Source: JBPRGG01 sp051418075
GTDB taxonomy: Bacteria; Bacteroidota; Bacteroidia; Cytophagales; Cyclobacteriaceae
Assembly (NCBI GenBank): GCA_051418075.1
Contig: JBPRGG010000170.1
Coordinates: forward strand, 1 to 38,126
Direction of reading: 5' to 3'
DNA length: 38,126 nt
In this document: positions 26,047 through 34,529 of the stretch, in pieces
How positions within the stretch are numbered: position 1 is the stretch's first letter
Layout: each line of letters begins with the position of its first letter
Position numbers and translations under genes: made by a program
Notes under the pieces: model-generated
Database searches by the model: none
Seen by the model: only the letters and a program-made list of their open reading frames with translations
What the model was told of the DNA's origin: nothing

Positions 26047-27129
26047 TTAACTGTTTTGTTTTTCGAATTGCTGCATAAAGCCCACCAGAGCCTCCACTCC
26101 CTCCACAGGCATTGCATTGTAAATACTGGCCCTCATCCCTCCTACCGACCGGTGTCCTTTCAGGGTTTTAAATCCGGCTGCATCAGCCTCCTTAATAAAC
26201 CTATTATTTAATTCATCAGTGGGTAATATAAATGGAACATTCATTATTGACCGATCAGGGTCTTTCACTGTAGAAGAAAACAGGGCAGACTGATCCAGGT
26301 AGTCATACAATAAGGCCGCTTTGTGCCTGTTTTGTTTCTCCATGGCTGCAATTCCTCCCATCTCCAACAACCACTGAAAAACCAGTCCGGCCATATAAAT
26401 GGGATAACAAGGTGGGGTATTGAACATGGAATTGTTTTCGATATGGGTAGTATACCTCAGCATGGTAGGAGTAATTTCCATTGGTTTATCGGCCAGGTCC
26501 TCTCTGATAATTACAATGGTAAGACCAGCCGGACCTATATTTTTTTGTGCCCCGGCATAAATGATCCCAAATCTTGACACATCATATTTCTGGCTTAGAA
26601 TGTTAGAAGACATATCTGCCACCAAAGGTACTGAGCCTGTATCGGGCAACTCAGGAAACAAAGTGCCATATATGGTATTATTCGTAGTAATATGAACAAA
26701 ATCAGCCTCAGGATCAAACATCTCTTTTTTTATTTCAGGGATGTAATTAAAAGTAGTATCTTCCGAAGTTGCCACTACATTGACTTTTCCATACTTTTTA
26801 GCTTCAGCAATGGCTTTTTTTGACCAGCTACCAGTATTGATAAAATCGGCACGGTGAGATCCGGAGAACAAATTCAATGGCACCATGGCAAACTGGGTGG
26901 AAGCGCCACCCTGTAAAAAAAGCACCTTGTAGTTGGCCGGGATTTCCATAAGAGTCCGCAAGTTTTCTTCAGTTTTCTCAATGATCGAGAGAAAGTCTTT
27001 GCCCCGGTGACTCATTTCCATTACTGACATCCCACTGTCATTATATTCCAAAAGTTCTGATTGGGCTCTTTTTAAAACTGGTTCTGGTAGCATTGCCGGT
27101 CCGGCCGAAAAATTATATACTCTTGCCAT
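26047..27129 (-). CDS. serC: Phosphoserine aminotransferase
   Basis: A 360-residue PLP enzyme converting 3-phosphohydroxypyruvate and glutamate to phosphoserine and 2-oxoglutarate. Family features are the start VYNFSAGPAMLPEPVL, MEMSHRGKDF (about 37-46), FLQGGASTQF (71-80), and the PLP-binding Lys196 in YAGAQKNIGPAGL. The length is as usual for the family. It begins 3 bp after the stop of the Rex-like gene and is followed by serA, so the three form one operon and SerC and SerA catalyse consecutive steps in reverse gene order. No serB is in the window. Confidence 0.97.
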   Translation of the reverse strand: MARVYNFSAGPAMLPEPVLKRAQSELLEYNDSGMSVMEMSHRGKDFLSIIEKTEENLRTLMEIPANYKVLFLQGGASTQFAMVPLNLFSGSHRADFINTGSWSKKAIAEAKKYGKVNVVATSEDTTFNYIPEIKKEMFDPEADFVHITTNNTIYGTLFPELPDTGSVPLVADMSSNILSQKYDVSRFGIIYAGAQKNIGPAGLTIVIIREDLADKPMEITPTMLRYTTHIENNSMFNTPPCYPIYMAGLVFQWLLEMGGIAAMEKQNRHKAALLYDYLDQSALFSSTVKDPDRSIMNVPFILPTDELNNRFIKEADAAGFKTLKGHRSVGGMRASIYNAMPVEGVEALVGFMQQFEKQNS

Positions 27130-27132
27130 AAT

Positions 27133-27753
27133 TTAAGATTTTTGGTGATTTATCCGATATATAAGTGATTTAAGTTCAAGATTTAAATTAAAATTAACTG
27201 CCAGCGTTTTGACACCCAGGTTCCGGGGTAAAACCATTGGTGTATAATTGAGAATGCCCAGAATGTCCAGACTGACCAACTGATCGGCCAAATCATTGAT
27301 ATTACCATCCAGAGCCGTAATCAGGGCAATTCGTATGTTTTTCATTTTAATAATATCTTCCAGTTCATAAACAGGAAATAAAGGCACATCGGCTTTCATC
27401 GTTTCCAGCTTATTCACATGGTAATCAAATGCAGCAGCTAAAGCTATTCCTCTCCAATGCTGGTGGTTCTGAAGCAGATATAATCCCTGATGATCCAGGC
27501 CAATAATACATGCCTTTAAATGAGGCGACAGTAGCAAAAATTCCTCTAACTGTTGCTGTAGATTTTTGACCTTATAACCAGCTCCGAATTCTCCTAACGC
27601 TCCCAGAAGATTCAGGTCTTTTCGAATCAAATGACCGGGAAAACCCATCATATCACCCAATTGCCGGGAGGAAAGGATCTTCTCCTGGTCCTCCATATTA
27701 TTCAACAACTCTTCCAGCATGTTGATACGCCATAATGCAGCATCGGATATCAT
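27133..27753 (-). CDS. Rex-like redox-sensing transcriptional repressor
   Basis: A 206-residue protein with the two-part layout of Rex. The N-terminal winged helix (about 5-62) has ILSSRQLGDMMG and HLIRKDLNLLG followed by GEFGAGYKV, very close to the Rex DNA-binding signature. A Rossmann-like domain follows (about 78-200). The NAD(H)-binding loop, normally GAGNLG, reads GLDHQG at 85-90 (ACIIGLDHQGLYLL), so the central Gly is lost and the NADH response may be altered. Rex represses genes when NADH/NAD+ is high. The gene leads the serC-serA operon and its promoter carries two Rex-type operators, so autoregulation together with serine synthesis is likely. The start at 27753 fits the usual N-terminal length. 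Confidence 0.83.
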   Translation of the reverse strand: MISDAALWRINMLEELLNNMEDQEKILSSRQLGDMMGFPGHLIRKDLNLLGALGEFGAGYKVKNLQQQLEEFLLLSPHLKACIIGLDHQGLYLLQNHQHWRGIALAAAFDYHVNKLETMKADVPLFPVYELEDIIKMKNIRIALITALDGNINDLADQLVSLDILGILNYTPMVLPRNLGVKTLAVNFNLNLELKSLIYRINHQKS

Positions 27754-27766
27754 CGGAATCAGCTTT

Positions 27767-27784
27767 TTGTGATTTAATTCACAG
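27767..27784. promoter_or_regulatory. Rex operator 1 (proximal)
   Basis: TTGTGATTTAATTCACAG fits the Rex operator TTGTGA-N6-TCACAA at 11 of 12 fixed positions. It lies 14 bp before the rex start codon, downstream of the -7 element, where a bound repressor would block transcription. The core TGTGA-N6-TCACA also fits a Crp-type site, so the assignment rests on the neighbouring rex gene. Confidence 0.75.
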
Positions 27785-27811
27785 GTATAGATAAATTTAA
27801 ATATATACCAA

Positions 27812-27819
27812 CAAATATA
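27812..27819 (-). promoter_or_regulatory. Probable -7 element of the rex-serC-serA promoter
   Basis: On the minus strand this reads TATATTTG, an exact match to TAnnTTTG. It lies about 60 bp before the rex ATG and between the two Rex operators. No TTG sits 19-21 bp upstream, so the promoter may be weak or activator-dependent. Confidence 0.5.
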
Positions 27820-27860
27820 CTTATATTTTCCTTTTATGGGCTGACTTAGACAAATATTAT

Positions 27861-27878
27861 CTGTGATTTATTTCACAA
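27861..27878. promoter_or_regulatory. Rex operator 2 (distal)
   Basis: CTGTGATTTATTTCACAA fits the Rex consensus at 11 of 12 fixed positions. Its centre is 94 bp from that of operator 1, close to nine helical turns, so both sites face the same side of the DNA and could bind cooperatively or form a loop around the promoter. It is 77 bp upstream of the ligA -33 element and could in principle also affect ligA. Confidence 0.75.
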
Positions 27879-27954
27879 AGGAATAATTAAGCTATTTTAG
27901 CGCGTCAGGATGAGCAGCTGGTATGATAAGAGCAATCCATATAAATGAAGCCTC

Positions 27955-27985
27955 TTGTTCCATCTGCTAACTTTAATTAGATTTG
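27955..27985 (+). promoter_or_regulatory. Promoter of ligA, canonical Bacteroidota type
   Basis: TTG at 27955-27957, a 20-bp spacer, and TAGATTTG at 27978-27985 match the TTG-N19-21-TAnnTTTG consensus of the primary Bacteroidota sigma factor. Transcription would start about 20 bp before the ligA ATG at 28014. Confidence 0.75.
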
Positions 27986-28013
27986 AGGAAAAATTCAGTT
28001 TAATTTTTTTTTC

Positions 28014-30026
28014 ATGACAAAAGAGGAAGCCCGGCAGGAAATCCAGATACTGACCCAAAAGATAAATTATTACAACGATCTTTATTATCAGAAAAGCATT
28101 TCGGAAATCACTGACTACGAATTTGACCAATTGATGGAAAGATTGGTATACCTGGAAGATAAATTTCTGGAATTAAAATCTGATTTTTCTCCTACTCAAC
28201 GGGTTGGTGGCACCATTACCAAAACATTTGATACAGTAAATCACAGGTATCCTATGCTTTCCCTGGGAAACACCTATTCCCGCCAGGAGCTTCAGGAATT
28301 TGATAAAAGAGTGACCAAAGGTTTGAACCAACCATATACCTATTTCTGCGAATTGAAGTTTGATGGGGTGGCCCTTAGCCTGACCTATGAACAAGGCATT
28401 TTGAAAAGAGCCGTCACCCGGGGAGATGGCGTAAGAGGAGATGACATAACCAACAATGCCCGTACCATCAGAAGCTTACCTCTGCAGATTTCCAGAGACA
28501 ACCTGCCTGCAATTTTCGAGGTGCGGGGGGAAGTATTCATGCCCAGGGAAGTGTTCAACCAAATTAACCGGGAAAGAGAAGCTGCCGGAGAAGCGCTACT
28601 GGCCAATCCCCGAAATACTGCTTCCGGTACTTTAAAAATGCAGGATTCATCTATTGTAGCCAGGCGGAAGCTTGATTGTTTTATTTACTCCATGCTGGGA
28701 GAGAACCTGGAATTTGAAACCCATGAACAAAGAATTAAATCTCTGGAAGCCTGGGGCTTCAATGTTTCCCCCACCTATCGTAAATGCAAAAACATCGACC
28801 AGGTATTTGAATATATTGATGAGTGGGAAATGAAAAGACTGGAATTGCCACTTGACACCGATGGGATTGTGATCAAAGTCAACAGCATAACACAGCAGCA
28901 AATGTTGGGATTTACCGCCAAGAATCCCCGCTGGGCCATTGCTTATAAATATAAAGCCCAGGACGCTTCCACAGTGTTGCAAAGTATAACATACCAGGTA
29001 GGCCGTACAGGTGCCATCACGCCGGTAGCCAACCTTAATCCTGTTTTACTGGCTGGTACTGTGGTTAAAAGAGCCTCCCTTCACAATGCCAATGAAATTG
29101 AACGTCTGGATCTGAGAATTGGCGATACGGTGTTTGTAGAAAAGGGCGGAGAGATCATCCCCAAAGTAACCGGAGTAGATCTCAATAAGCGGGTATCAGG
29201 CAGTAAAACCATTGAATATATCAGCCATTGCCCAGAATGCGGGTCGGCTTTGATCAGAAAAGATGGGGAAGCCGTACATTTTTGTCCAAATAGTAAAGGT
29301 TGCCCTCCCCAGATCAAGGGGCGTATTGAGCACTTTATTCATCGCAAAGCAATGGATATCAACAATTTAGGCCATAAAACAATAGATGTACTATTTGATA
29401 AAGGACTGGTTCGATCTCCGGCTGACCTCTATGACTTAACTTACCAGGATATTATACAACTGGATCGATTTGAGGATTTATCCACCAGAAATATTCTGAA
29501 TGGGATTGATGCATCGAGAAAAGCTCCTTTTGAAAATGTGCTTTTTGCCCTGGGCATAAGGTATGTGGGTAAAACAGTGGCAGAAAAGCTGGCGACTCAT
29601 TTCAAAAGCATGGATGCACTCAAAGAAGCAACCTATGAAGCGTTGATTGAGGTACCTGAAATTGGAGAGCGTATTGCCCAAAGCGTGATAGATTATTTTC
29701 AGGATCCGGGTCATATCGAACTGGTGGAAAGGTTAAAAAAAGCAGGTCTTCAAACAGAAACAGTACCGGAAAGCCAGGCAAAAGTAGAAGACAACCTTTT
29801 GCAAGATAAAACTTTTGTCATTTCAGGTGTATTTGAACAATATGAAAGGGAAGAATTAAAAGAAATTATAAAGAAAAAAGGCGGAAAAGTATTATCTTCG
29901 GTTTCAGGAAAGCTGGATTATCTATTGGCCGGAGAAAAAATGGGACCTTCTAAATTGGAAAAAGCCCGAAAATTAGGCACCAGAATTATATCTGAAAAAG
30001 AATTCCAGAACATGATCGATCAATAA
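28014..30026 (+). CDS. ligA: NAD+-dependent DNA ligase
   Basis: A 670-residue ligase that seals nicks in replication and repair using NAD+. Domain Ia is at the N-terminus (LYYQKSISEITDYEFDQLM). The adenylation domain has the nucleophile Lys115 in CELKFDG, then VTRGDGVRGDDIT. An OB-fold region and a four-Cys zinc finger follow (HCPECGS then FCPNSKGC, about 400-425). A helix-hairpin-helix region and a C-terminal BRCT domain (about 592-670, with FVISGVF and KLDYLLAGEKMGPSKLEKA) complete it. Length and order are normal. It is transcribed divergently from the rex operon and is followed after 1 bp by the DUF6913-like gene. Confidence 0.98.
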   Translation: MTKEEARQEIQILTQKINYYNDLYYQKSISEITDYEFDQLMERLVYLEDKFLELKSDFSPTQRVGGTITKTFDTVNHRYPMLSLGNTYSRQELQEFDKRVTKGLNQPYTYFCELKFDGVALSLTYEQGILKRAVTRGDGVRGDDITNNARTIRSLPLQISRDNLPAIFEVRGEVFMPREVFNQINREREAAGEALLANPRNTASGTLKMQDSSIVARRKLDCFIYSMLGENLEFETHEQRIKSLEAWGFNVSPTYRKCKNIDQVFEYIDEWEMKRLELPLDTDGIVIKVNSITQQQMLGFTAKNPRWAIAYKYKAQDASTVLQSITYQVGRTGAITPVANLNPVLLAGTVVKRASLHNANEIERLDLRIGDTVFVEKGGEIIPKVTGVDLNKRVSGSKTIEYISHCPECGSALIRKDGEAVHFCPNSKGCPPQIKGRIEHFIHRKAMDINNLGHKTIDVLFDKGLVRSPADLYDLTYQDIIQLDRFEDLSTRNILNGIDASRKAPFENVLFALGIRYVGKTVAEKLATHFKSMDALKEATYEALIEVPEIGERIAQSVIDYFQDPGHIELVERLKKAGLQTETVPESQAKVEDNLLQDKTFVISGVFEQYEREELKEIIKKKGGKVLSSVSGKLDYLLAGEKMGPSKLEKARKLGTRIISEKEFQNMIDQ

Positions 30027-30027
30027 A

Positions 30028-30552
30028 ATGCAATTTTTGAAACAAAGATTGGTAAAATTCAGGACCCAACAACTCCTCAAACGCAATAAGGTAAAGCGTT
30101 ATAATATTAACTATGCCGAGGCTAAATCCATAGGCATTATATATAGTGTGGAAGATAAAGCAAAGCATGAGGAAATCAAAAAATTTATCAGAACCATCGA
30201 GTTGGAGGGAAAAGTGGTGGATGTGATCAGCTTTTTAGGTAAGGACAAACAAAATTTTGAATTCATGTTTGATTTTTTTACCGAAAAAGACGTTTCTATT
30301 ACGGGCAAATTCAAGCCTGGCAGTATCCATTCCTTTATCAGTAAAAACTATGACTACCTTTTTTACATTGATTCCGAACCCAATTATCTAATTGAAAATA
30401 TCCTGGCTCAAAGCCAGGCAAAATGCCGGGTAGGTAGATTTCAGCAGGATAAAAGTTCCTTTTTTGAGATGATGATCCAGCAGGAACAAAAAAATGTCAA
30501 ACAGCTCATTGAGCAGATGTACCACTATACCAAGACTTTAGCCTCAGCCTAG
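30028..30552 (+). CDS. DUF6913-like hypothetical protein
   Basis: A 174-residue soluble protein with a basic N-terminus (KQRLVKFRTQQLLKRNKVKR), then an alpha/beta region (SIGIIYSVEDKAKHEEIKKF, VVDVISFLGKDK, DYLFYIDSEPNYLIENIL). It resembles the Bacteroidota-restricted family DUF6913, whose function is unknown. Its start follows the ligA stop after a single base, so the two are co-transcribed and probably translationally coupled. No catalytic motif or membrane segment is evident. Confidence 0.7.
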   Translation: MQFLKQRLVKFRTQQLLKRNKVKRYNINYAEAKSIGIIYSVEDKAKHEEIKKFIRTIELEGKVVDVISFLGKDKQNFEFMFDFFTEKDVSITGKFKPGSIHSFISKNYDYLFYIDSEPNYLIENILAQSQAKCRVGRFQQDKSSFFEMMIQQEQKNVKQLIEQMYHYTKTLASA

Positions 30553-30954
30553 CAACATGAACCGGCTGATTCATTCATTTTGTTGGATTCATTCTAAACT
30601 ACTGAAGCACTTTTTTAGCAGTTAACTTACAATGGTAACTTAACCTGTCCCTCCCCTACCCATCTGATAATCAAGTTATTCAATATCAAAAATACGTTTG
30701 CCTCAACCAATCAAAGCAGATATTTTGGGTGGTCCAGTATCAGATAATTATTTATGACAGGAGCCCGTTACGCTGTTTTCATTTACGAGTGTTTAAACCG
30801 GAATTGATGAGTCTGTTGATTCTGTCAATTCCTGGAGGGTTATCCTGAAATTCCTATTTGATCCTTAACATTACATAAATAATGTATGTAATTGTTTAAA
30901 AAAGTATCTTTCCTTTTGAAAAAGTAATTTGGTGTTCATTAAAAATGATCTCTG
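30553..30954. other. 402-bp intergenic region without a recognisable gene
   Basis: No convincing open frame, terminator or RNA gene was seen. The only regular feature is an inverted repeat, ATTACAT / ATGTAAT at 30870-30876 and 30886-30892, about 60 bp before the next gene. It could be an operator but is AT-rich and may be chance. The region presumably holds the promoter of the gene at 30955. Confidence 0.4.
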
Positions 30955-31596
30955 ATGAAATATTGCCTGTCACCCATTTTACTTGTTTTGCTTTCACTTC
31001 AATTGTACGCCGGAGATTACCAATGGTTTTCCGGGAAGATACAACTTAGTAACCAGGAAATCATTTCCGGCGAATTAAGTATTGATTACTATCGAAACCT
31101 GATCATGTGCAAAAATGAATACAAGATCAAGACTTTCCCCGCCTTTCAGGTAGATCAGTTTTCATTTTTTGATCAAAAAATCAACCAGGTAAGGCAATTT
31201 AGATCCGTAACCTTGTCCAGCTATGAAGAAGTGTTTTTTGAAATAGTTCTGGCAGGAGAAATCTCTTTATTAAGAAGGGAAAAATCCATGAATTTTCCCA
31301 CAATGGATTTTTATTCTTTTTTTACACCCACCAAACATGAGCCTTCCCGAGGATATAAATCCTATTTTGAATATTTCTTTTTGGTTGACCATAAGATCAT
31401 TAAAATCAAAAATTTCAAACGGCAAATAGATCGTTTTACCCGTAACAGAAAAATTGAAATTGATCAATTCATGAACAGGGAAAACATGGATTTAAAAAAT
31501 TATCACGAAAAGATTAAACTGATCAAGTATTATAATTTACTGGAAGAACTGGAACAACAAGTCCTGACTTTGGCCGCAGATAAATTGGCTGTTTGA
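30955..31596 (+). CDS. Hypothetical secreted protein
   Basis: A 213-residue protein with a signal peptide (MKYCLSPILLVLLSLQLYAG, cleavage near residue 19-20). A beta-rich part follows (YQWFSGKIQLSNQEIISGEL, then FPAFQVDQFSFFD) and the C-terminal half is basic and helical with many Lys/Glu. I recognise no enzyme motif. The beta part resembles small periplasmic proteins of Cytophagales of unknown function. It is 108 bp upstream of the copper-uptake pair on the same strand and could be transcribed with it, but no functional link is visible. Confidence 0.62.
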   Translation: MKYCLSPILLVLLSLQLYAGDYQWFSGKIQLSNQEIISGELSIDYYRNLIMCKNEYKIKTFPAFQVDQFSFFDQKINQVRQFRSVTLSSYEEVFFEIVLAGEISLLRREKSMNFPTMDFYSFFTPTKHEPSRGYKSYFEYFFLVDHKIIKIKNFKRQIDRFTRNRKIEIDQFMNRENMDLKNYHEKIKLIKYYNLLEELEQQVLTLAADKLAV

Positions 31597-31704
31597 AACC
31601 CATCCATTTACTCTTTAAATTCTTAGGGAAACTTTTATCTTATTTTTTAGTTTCTCTTCCTAAAATGCTTTTTTACCTGTTTTTTGCTTTATTTTTGCCT
31701 GACA

Positions 31705-32073
31705 ATGAAAAAGGCCGTTTCTATTATATTTTTGTTGATAATTTTGATCCAGCCCCTCAATCGGTTACTGATCTATATTTCATTTAGAATTAATCAGGAG
31801 TATATCGCCAACAACCTTTGTGTTAACCGCTTAGATAAAATCACCGTATGTTATGGCAGTTGTCAGCTCACCAAAAAAATAGAAGAACAAGAACAAAAGG
31901 AGCAACAGTTTCCCACCAGTGCCATGCGGGACTACAATTTGTTCTGTAAGCCCAATCTTGAACCAATTGTTCCACAAATATCCTTTAGACCTCAGGTCTA
32001 CAAATCATATTATCACCGGCTGATCCATGAAGACTTTCCATCTGGTGTTTTTCATCCACCCAAGGCAGCTTAA
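31705..32073 (+). CDS. Small Cys-rich, membrane-anchored protein upstream of the copper receptor
   Basis: I take the ATG at 31705 (122 residues, MKKAVSIIFLLIILIQPLNR) because it gives a normal signal/anchor helix; an upstream in-frame start at 31684 adds seven unlikely residues. After the hydrophobic segment come Cys39, Cys49 and Cys53 (NNLCVN then VCYGSCQLTKK). A charged Glu/Gln/Lys stretch and a His-containing C-terminus (YYHRLIHEDFPSGVFHPPKA) follow. Small proteins with an N-terminal helix and a C-x-G-x-C core occur beside metal-type TonB receptors in Bacteroidota. The Cys/His content and the OprC-like receptor 113 bp downstream suggest copper binding or sensing in the periplasm; this is inference. 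Confidence 0.7.
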   Translation: MKKAVSIIFLLIILIQPLNRLLIYISFRINQEYIANNLCVNRLDKITVCYGSCQLTKKIEEQEQKEQQFPTSAMRDYNLFCKPNLEPIVPQISFRPQVYKSYYHRLIHEDFPSGVFHPPKAA

Positions 32074-32186
32074 TCTGCACCTATTCCTTATTTTTTAAAT
32101 GACTAATTCGCAGCAATAAAGTGAATAGGAATATTGGCATTATCATGTCAAATTATGAAATTATTTTACCTTAAATAAAAAAGAAT

Positions 32187-34463
32187 ATGTACATACATCG
32201 TTATAGTATAGCCTTTGGGTTAGTTTTGGCCTTAGCCTTGACCTTTTTGATACCGGATCAGGGACTGGCCCAGGAACAAGAAAAAATTCAGTTAATTGAC
32301 CAAATAAGCGGCAAAGCATTAATATATGCCCATTTTGTTTATGGAGCTCAAAAGGGCATCTCAGATCAGGACGGCTTTATAACCCTGCAGTATTTACCCG
32401 GCCAGAACCTGTTGATCTCTCATGTAGAAATGGGGAAAATCAGAATTTCAGCACCGCAGCTGGATCAGGCCTTCAGGGATAATAAATTAAATTTAGCAAA
32501 GGGCAATCCTATACAATTACAACCTGTAACCGTGATGGGATTAAGAAACAGGCAGCCGGACCATTTGGTTACCATGTCTGATCATGATAAATTGTCTCAT
32601 GATGCTGGGGCAGTGCTTGAACAACTACCAGCCATTTCTGTGATTAAAAAAAGTGCTAGTTACGGCTGGGATCCGGTGTTAAGGGGTTTCAAATATGACC
32701 AGCTTAATCTGGTAATAGATGGATTGCAAACGGCAAACGCAGCTTGCCCTAACCGGATGGATCCTCCAGCCAGCCAAATACCACTCAACCAGATCCAAAA
32801 AGTGGAAGTTATAAAGGGGCCGCATGCCCTCAGGTATGGTCCTTCTTTTGGTGGCACCATCAATTTTATCACTTCGCCTCCCACTTTTGGGCCTTTGAAA
32901 CCTGTGTCGAGATTATCTACCAGTTATGAAAGTAATGGCAACATATTTCGAACAGAAGGGTTGATCGGTTTACAGTCTGAAGCCGTTAACTTTAGCCTTA
33001 ACGGTGCCTGGTCACAGGGAAATGACTATCAGGACGGTGTAGGTAATGAAGTGCCTGCTGAATTCAAAAAGGGTAGTTTTGGCACAAACCTAAACTGGAA
33101 AATCAAACCCAATCAGTTAGTGAGTTTGTCTGCCACCAGAAACCTGGCCCGGGATATTGAATTCGCGGCTTTGCCCATGGACCTGGTCAGTGATGATACC
33201 TGGCTGCTCAGAGCCGGATATGAAGTAAATTACCAGGATCAGTTGATATCTGACTGGAAAACCTCCGTTTTTTATACTTCAGTGGACCACCTGATGGATA
33301 ATCTGGGTAAACCAATGGATCCCCGCACAGTAAACGCAGTGACACCGGCCCAAACCACTACTTTTGGTGGCAGAACTGAAACCAAGCTTCAGTACAGTCA
33401 TGCTTATTTATATTTGGGAGCAGATGTTAGGGTAGAGACAGCCAATGGTACAAGGACCAGAGAAATGTTGATGGGCCCGATGGCGGGCAAAATATTTGAA
33501 GACAATGTATGGCAGGAAGGGAAGATCAGCCGGTCCGGAATATTCGGGGAGTACCACCTGATAATGAACCAAATCAACCTGGTTTTTTCCGGTCGTTTAG
33601 ATGTAAACACAGCCTCCATTAAGGATCAGGCAGAAGAATTTGGACAAAATTACGCTACCACTTCAGAAACACAATATAATCCTCATCTTAGTGCAGGTAT
33701 GCAGGCTGACCTTTCAGATCAATTTCATTTTGGTGTATGGCTGGGAAGATCTCAACGAAGTGGAAACATGTCTGAAAGATATATAAATTATTTCCCGGTG
33801 GGTCTAGACCCTTATGAACTTATTGGTAACCCCAACCTGGATCCTGAGATTAACAACCAAATTGATATAAACCTGGGCTTTGAGGCAAAAAAAGCCAGGA
33901 TCGAATTAAATTATTTTGCTGCTTATTTACAGAATTTCATCACTTCTGAAATTCAATCAGAACTCACCCCCCGCTTGCCCAAATCACCAGGCGTGAGGCA
34001 ATTTGTAAATCTGGAGGAGGCTTTTATGACCGGATTTGAGTTGAGTTACCAACAATCCTGGAATCAATATCTGCAACATCATCTAAGCCTGGCTTATACA
34101 TATGGAAAAGACCTCAGCCGAGCGGATCCACTGCCTGAGATCCCTCCTTTTGATGCCAGGTTCAGCATTTCCGGATCATTTTTTAAAGATAAGCTTAAGC
34201 CATTGGCAAGCCTGAGACATGTTTTTGAGCAAGATAGAATTTCTTCCATATATGGTGAAACCACTACTCCGGCTTTCAGTCTGGTAGATCTTAAAACCAC
34301 TTATGCTTTATCTGATAAAATTTCTGCCGCGGCCGGAATCAATAATTTATTTGATGAAGCTTATTATGAGCATTTAACCCGGGCAGTCCTGGGTCGTGAA
34401 AATGCGATATATGCGCCGGGACGGAACTTTTATATTACTTTGAGTTATGAAATGATGAACTAA
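32187..34463 (+). CDS. OprC/NosA-like TonB-dependent copper receptor
   Basis: A 758-residue outer-membrane receptor. A signal peptide (to about residue 29) precedes a short carboxypeptidase-regulatory-like domain (about 33-85). The plug has LRGFKYDQLNLVIDG and ACPNRMDPPASQIPL (186-200). A beta-barrel follows with a normal C-terminal region (YAPGRNFYITLSYEMMN). Cys187 and Met191 form a CxxxM motif, and His368-Leu-Met370 forms HxM. In Pseudomonas OprC a CxxxM-HxM pair is the copper-binding site. The plug and both motifs together support copper import rather than siderophore uptake. It follows the small Cys-rich gene and ends at a strong terminator. Confidence 0.87.
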   Translation: MYIHRYSIAFGLVLALALTFLIPDQGLAQEQEKIQLIDQISGKALIYAHFVYGAQKGISDQDGFITLQYLPGQNLLISHVEMGKIRISAPQLDQAFRDNKLNLAKGNPIQLQPVTVMGLRNRQPDHLVTMSDHDKLSHDAGAVLEQLPAISVIKKSASYGWDPVLRGFKYDQLNLVIDGLQTANAACPNRMDPPASQIPLNQIQKVEVIKGPHALRYGPSFGGTINFITSPPTFGPLKPVSRLSTSYESNGNIFRTEGLIGLQSEAVNFSLNGAWSQGNDYQDGVGNEVPAEFKKGSFGTNLNWKIKPNQLVSLSATRNLARDIEFAALPMDLVSDDTWLLRAGYEVNYQDQLISDWKTSVFYTSVDHLMDNLGKPMDPRTVNAVTPAQTTTFGGRTETKLQYSHAYLYLGADVRVETANGTRTREMLMGPMAGKIFEDNVWQEGKISRSGIFGEYHLIMNQINLVFSGRLDVNTASIKDQAEEFGQNYATTSETQYNPHLSAGMQADLSDQFHFGVWLGRSQRSGNMSERYINYFPVGLDPYELIGNPNLDPEINNQIDINLGFEAKKARIELNYFAAYLQNFITSEIQSELTPRLPKSPGVRQFVNLEEAFMTGFELSYQQSWNQYLQHHLSLAYTYGKDLSRADPLPEIPPFDARFSISGSFFKDKLKPLASLRHVFEQDRISSIYGETTTPAFSLVDLKTTYALSDKISAAAGINNLFDEAYYEHLTRAVLGRENAIYAPGRNFYITLSYEMMN

Positions 34464-34474
34464 CCTATTATCTG

Positions 34475-34518
34475 AACAGACTGTTAAAATAATTCCTTAA
34501 TTTTAACAGTCTGTTTTT
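34475..34518 (+). terminator. Strong rho-independent terminator after the copper receptor gene
   Basis: A perfect 16-bp stem (34475-34490 with 34500-34515), a 9-base loop and five T (34514-34518). It is 11 bp downstream of the receptor stop and ends 11 bp before the ATG of the next gene, so that gene has no room for its own promoter behind the hairpin. Confidence 0.9.
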
Positions 34519-34529
34519 CTTAAAAAGCC

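Noticed and set aside
27767..27878. The two palindromes as Crp sites (TGTGA-N6-TCACA).
   Set aside because: They fit this pattern too, but the outer bases and the adjacent rex-like gene make Rex the better explanation; kept as an alternative.
27897..28130. 77-residue minus-strand frame between rex and ligA.
   Set aside because: It overlaps the ligA start and its clear promoter.
31690..31697. TATTTTTG as a -7 element of the copper-uptake pair.
   Set aside because: It ends 7 bp before the ATG, has no TTG at the right distance and lies in a T-rich stretch where such matches are expected by chance.
31593..31787. 64-residue frame starting at a TTG that overlaps the end of the hypothetical secreted protein gene.
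   Set aside because: It overlaps the Cys-rich protein gene in another frame, uses a poor start and has only a hydrophobic T-rich composition.
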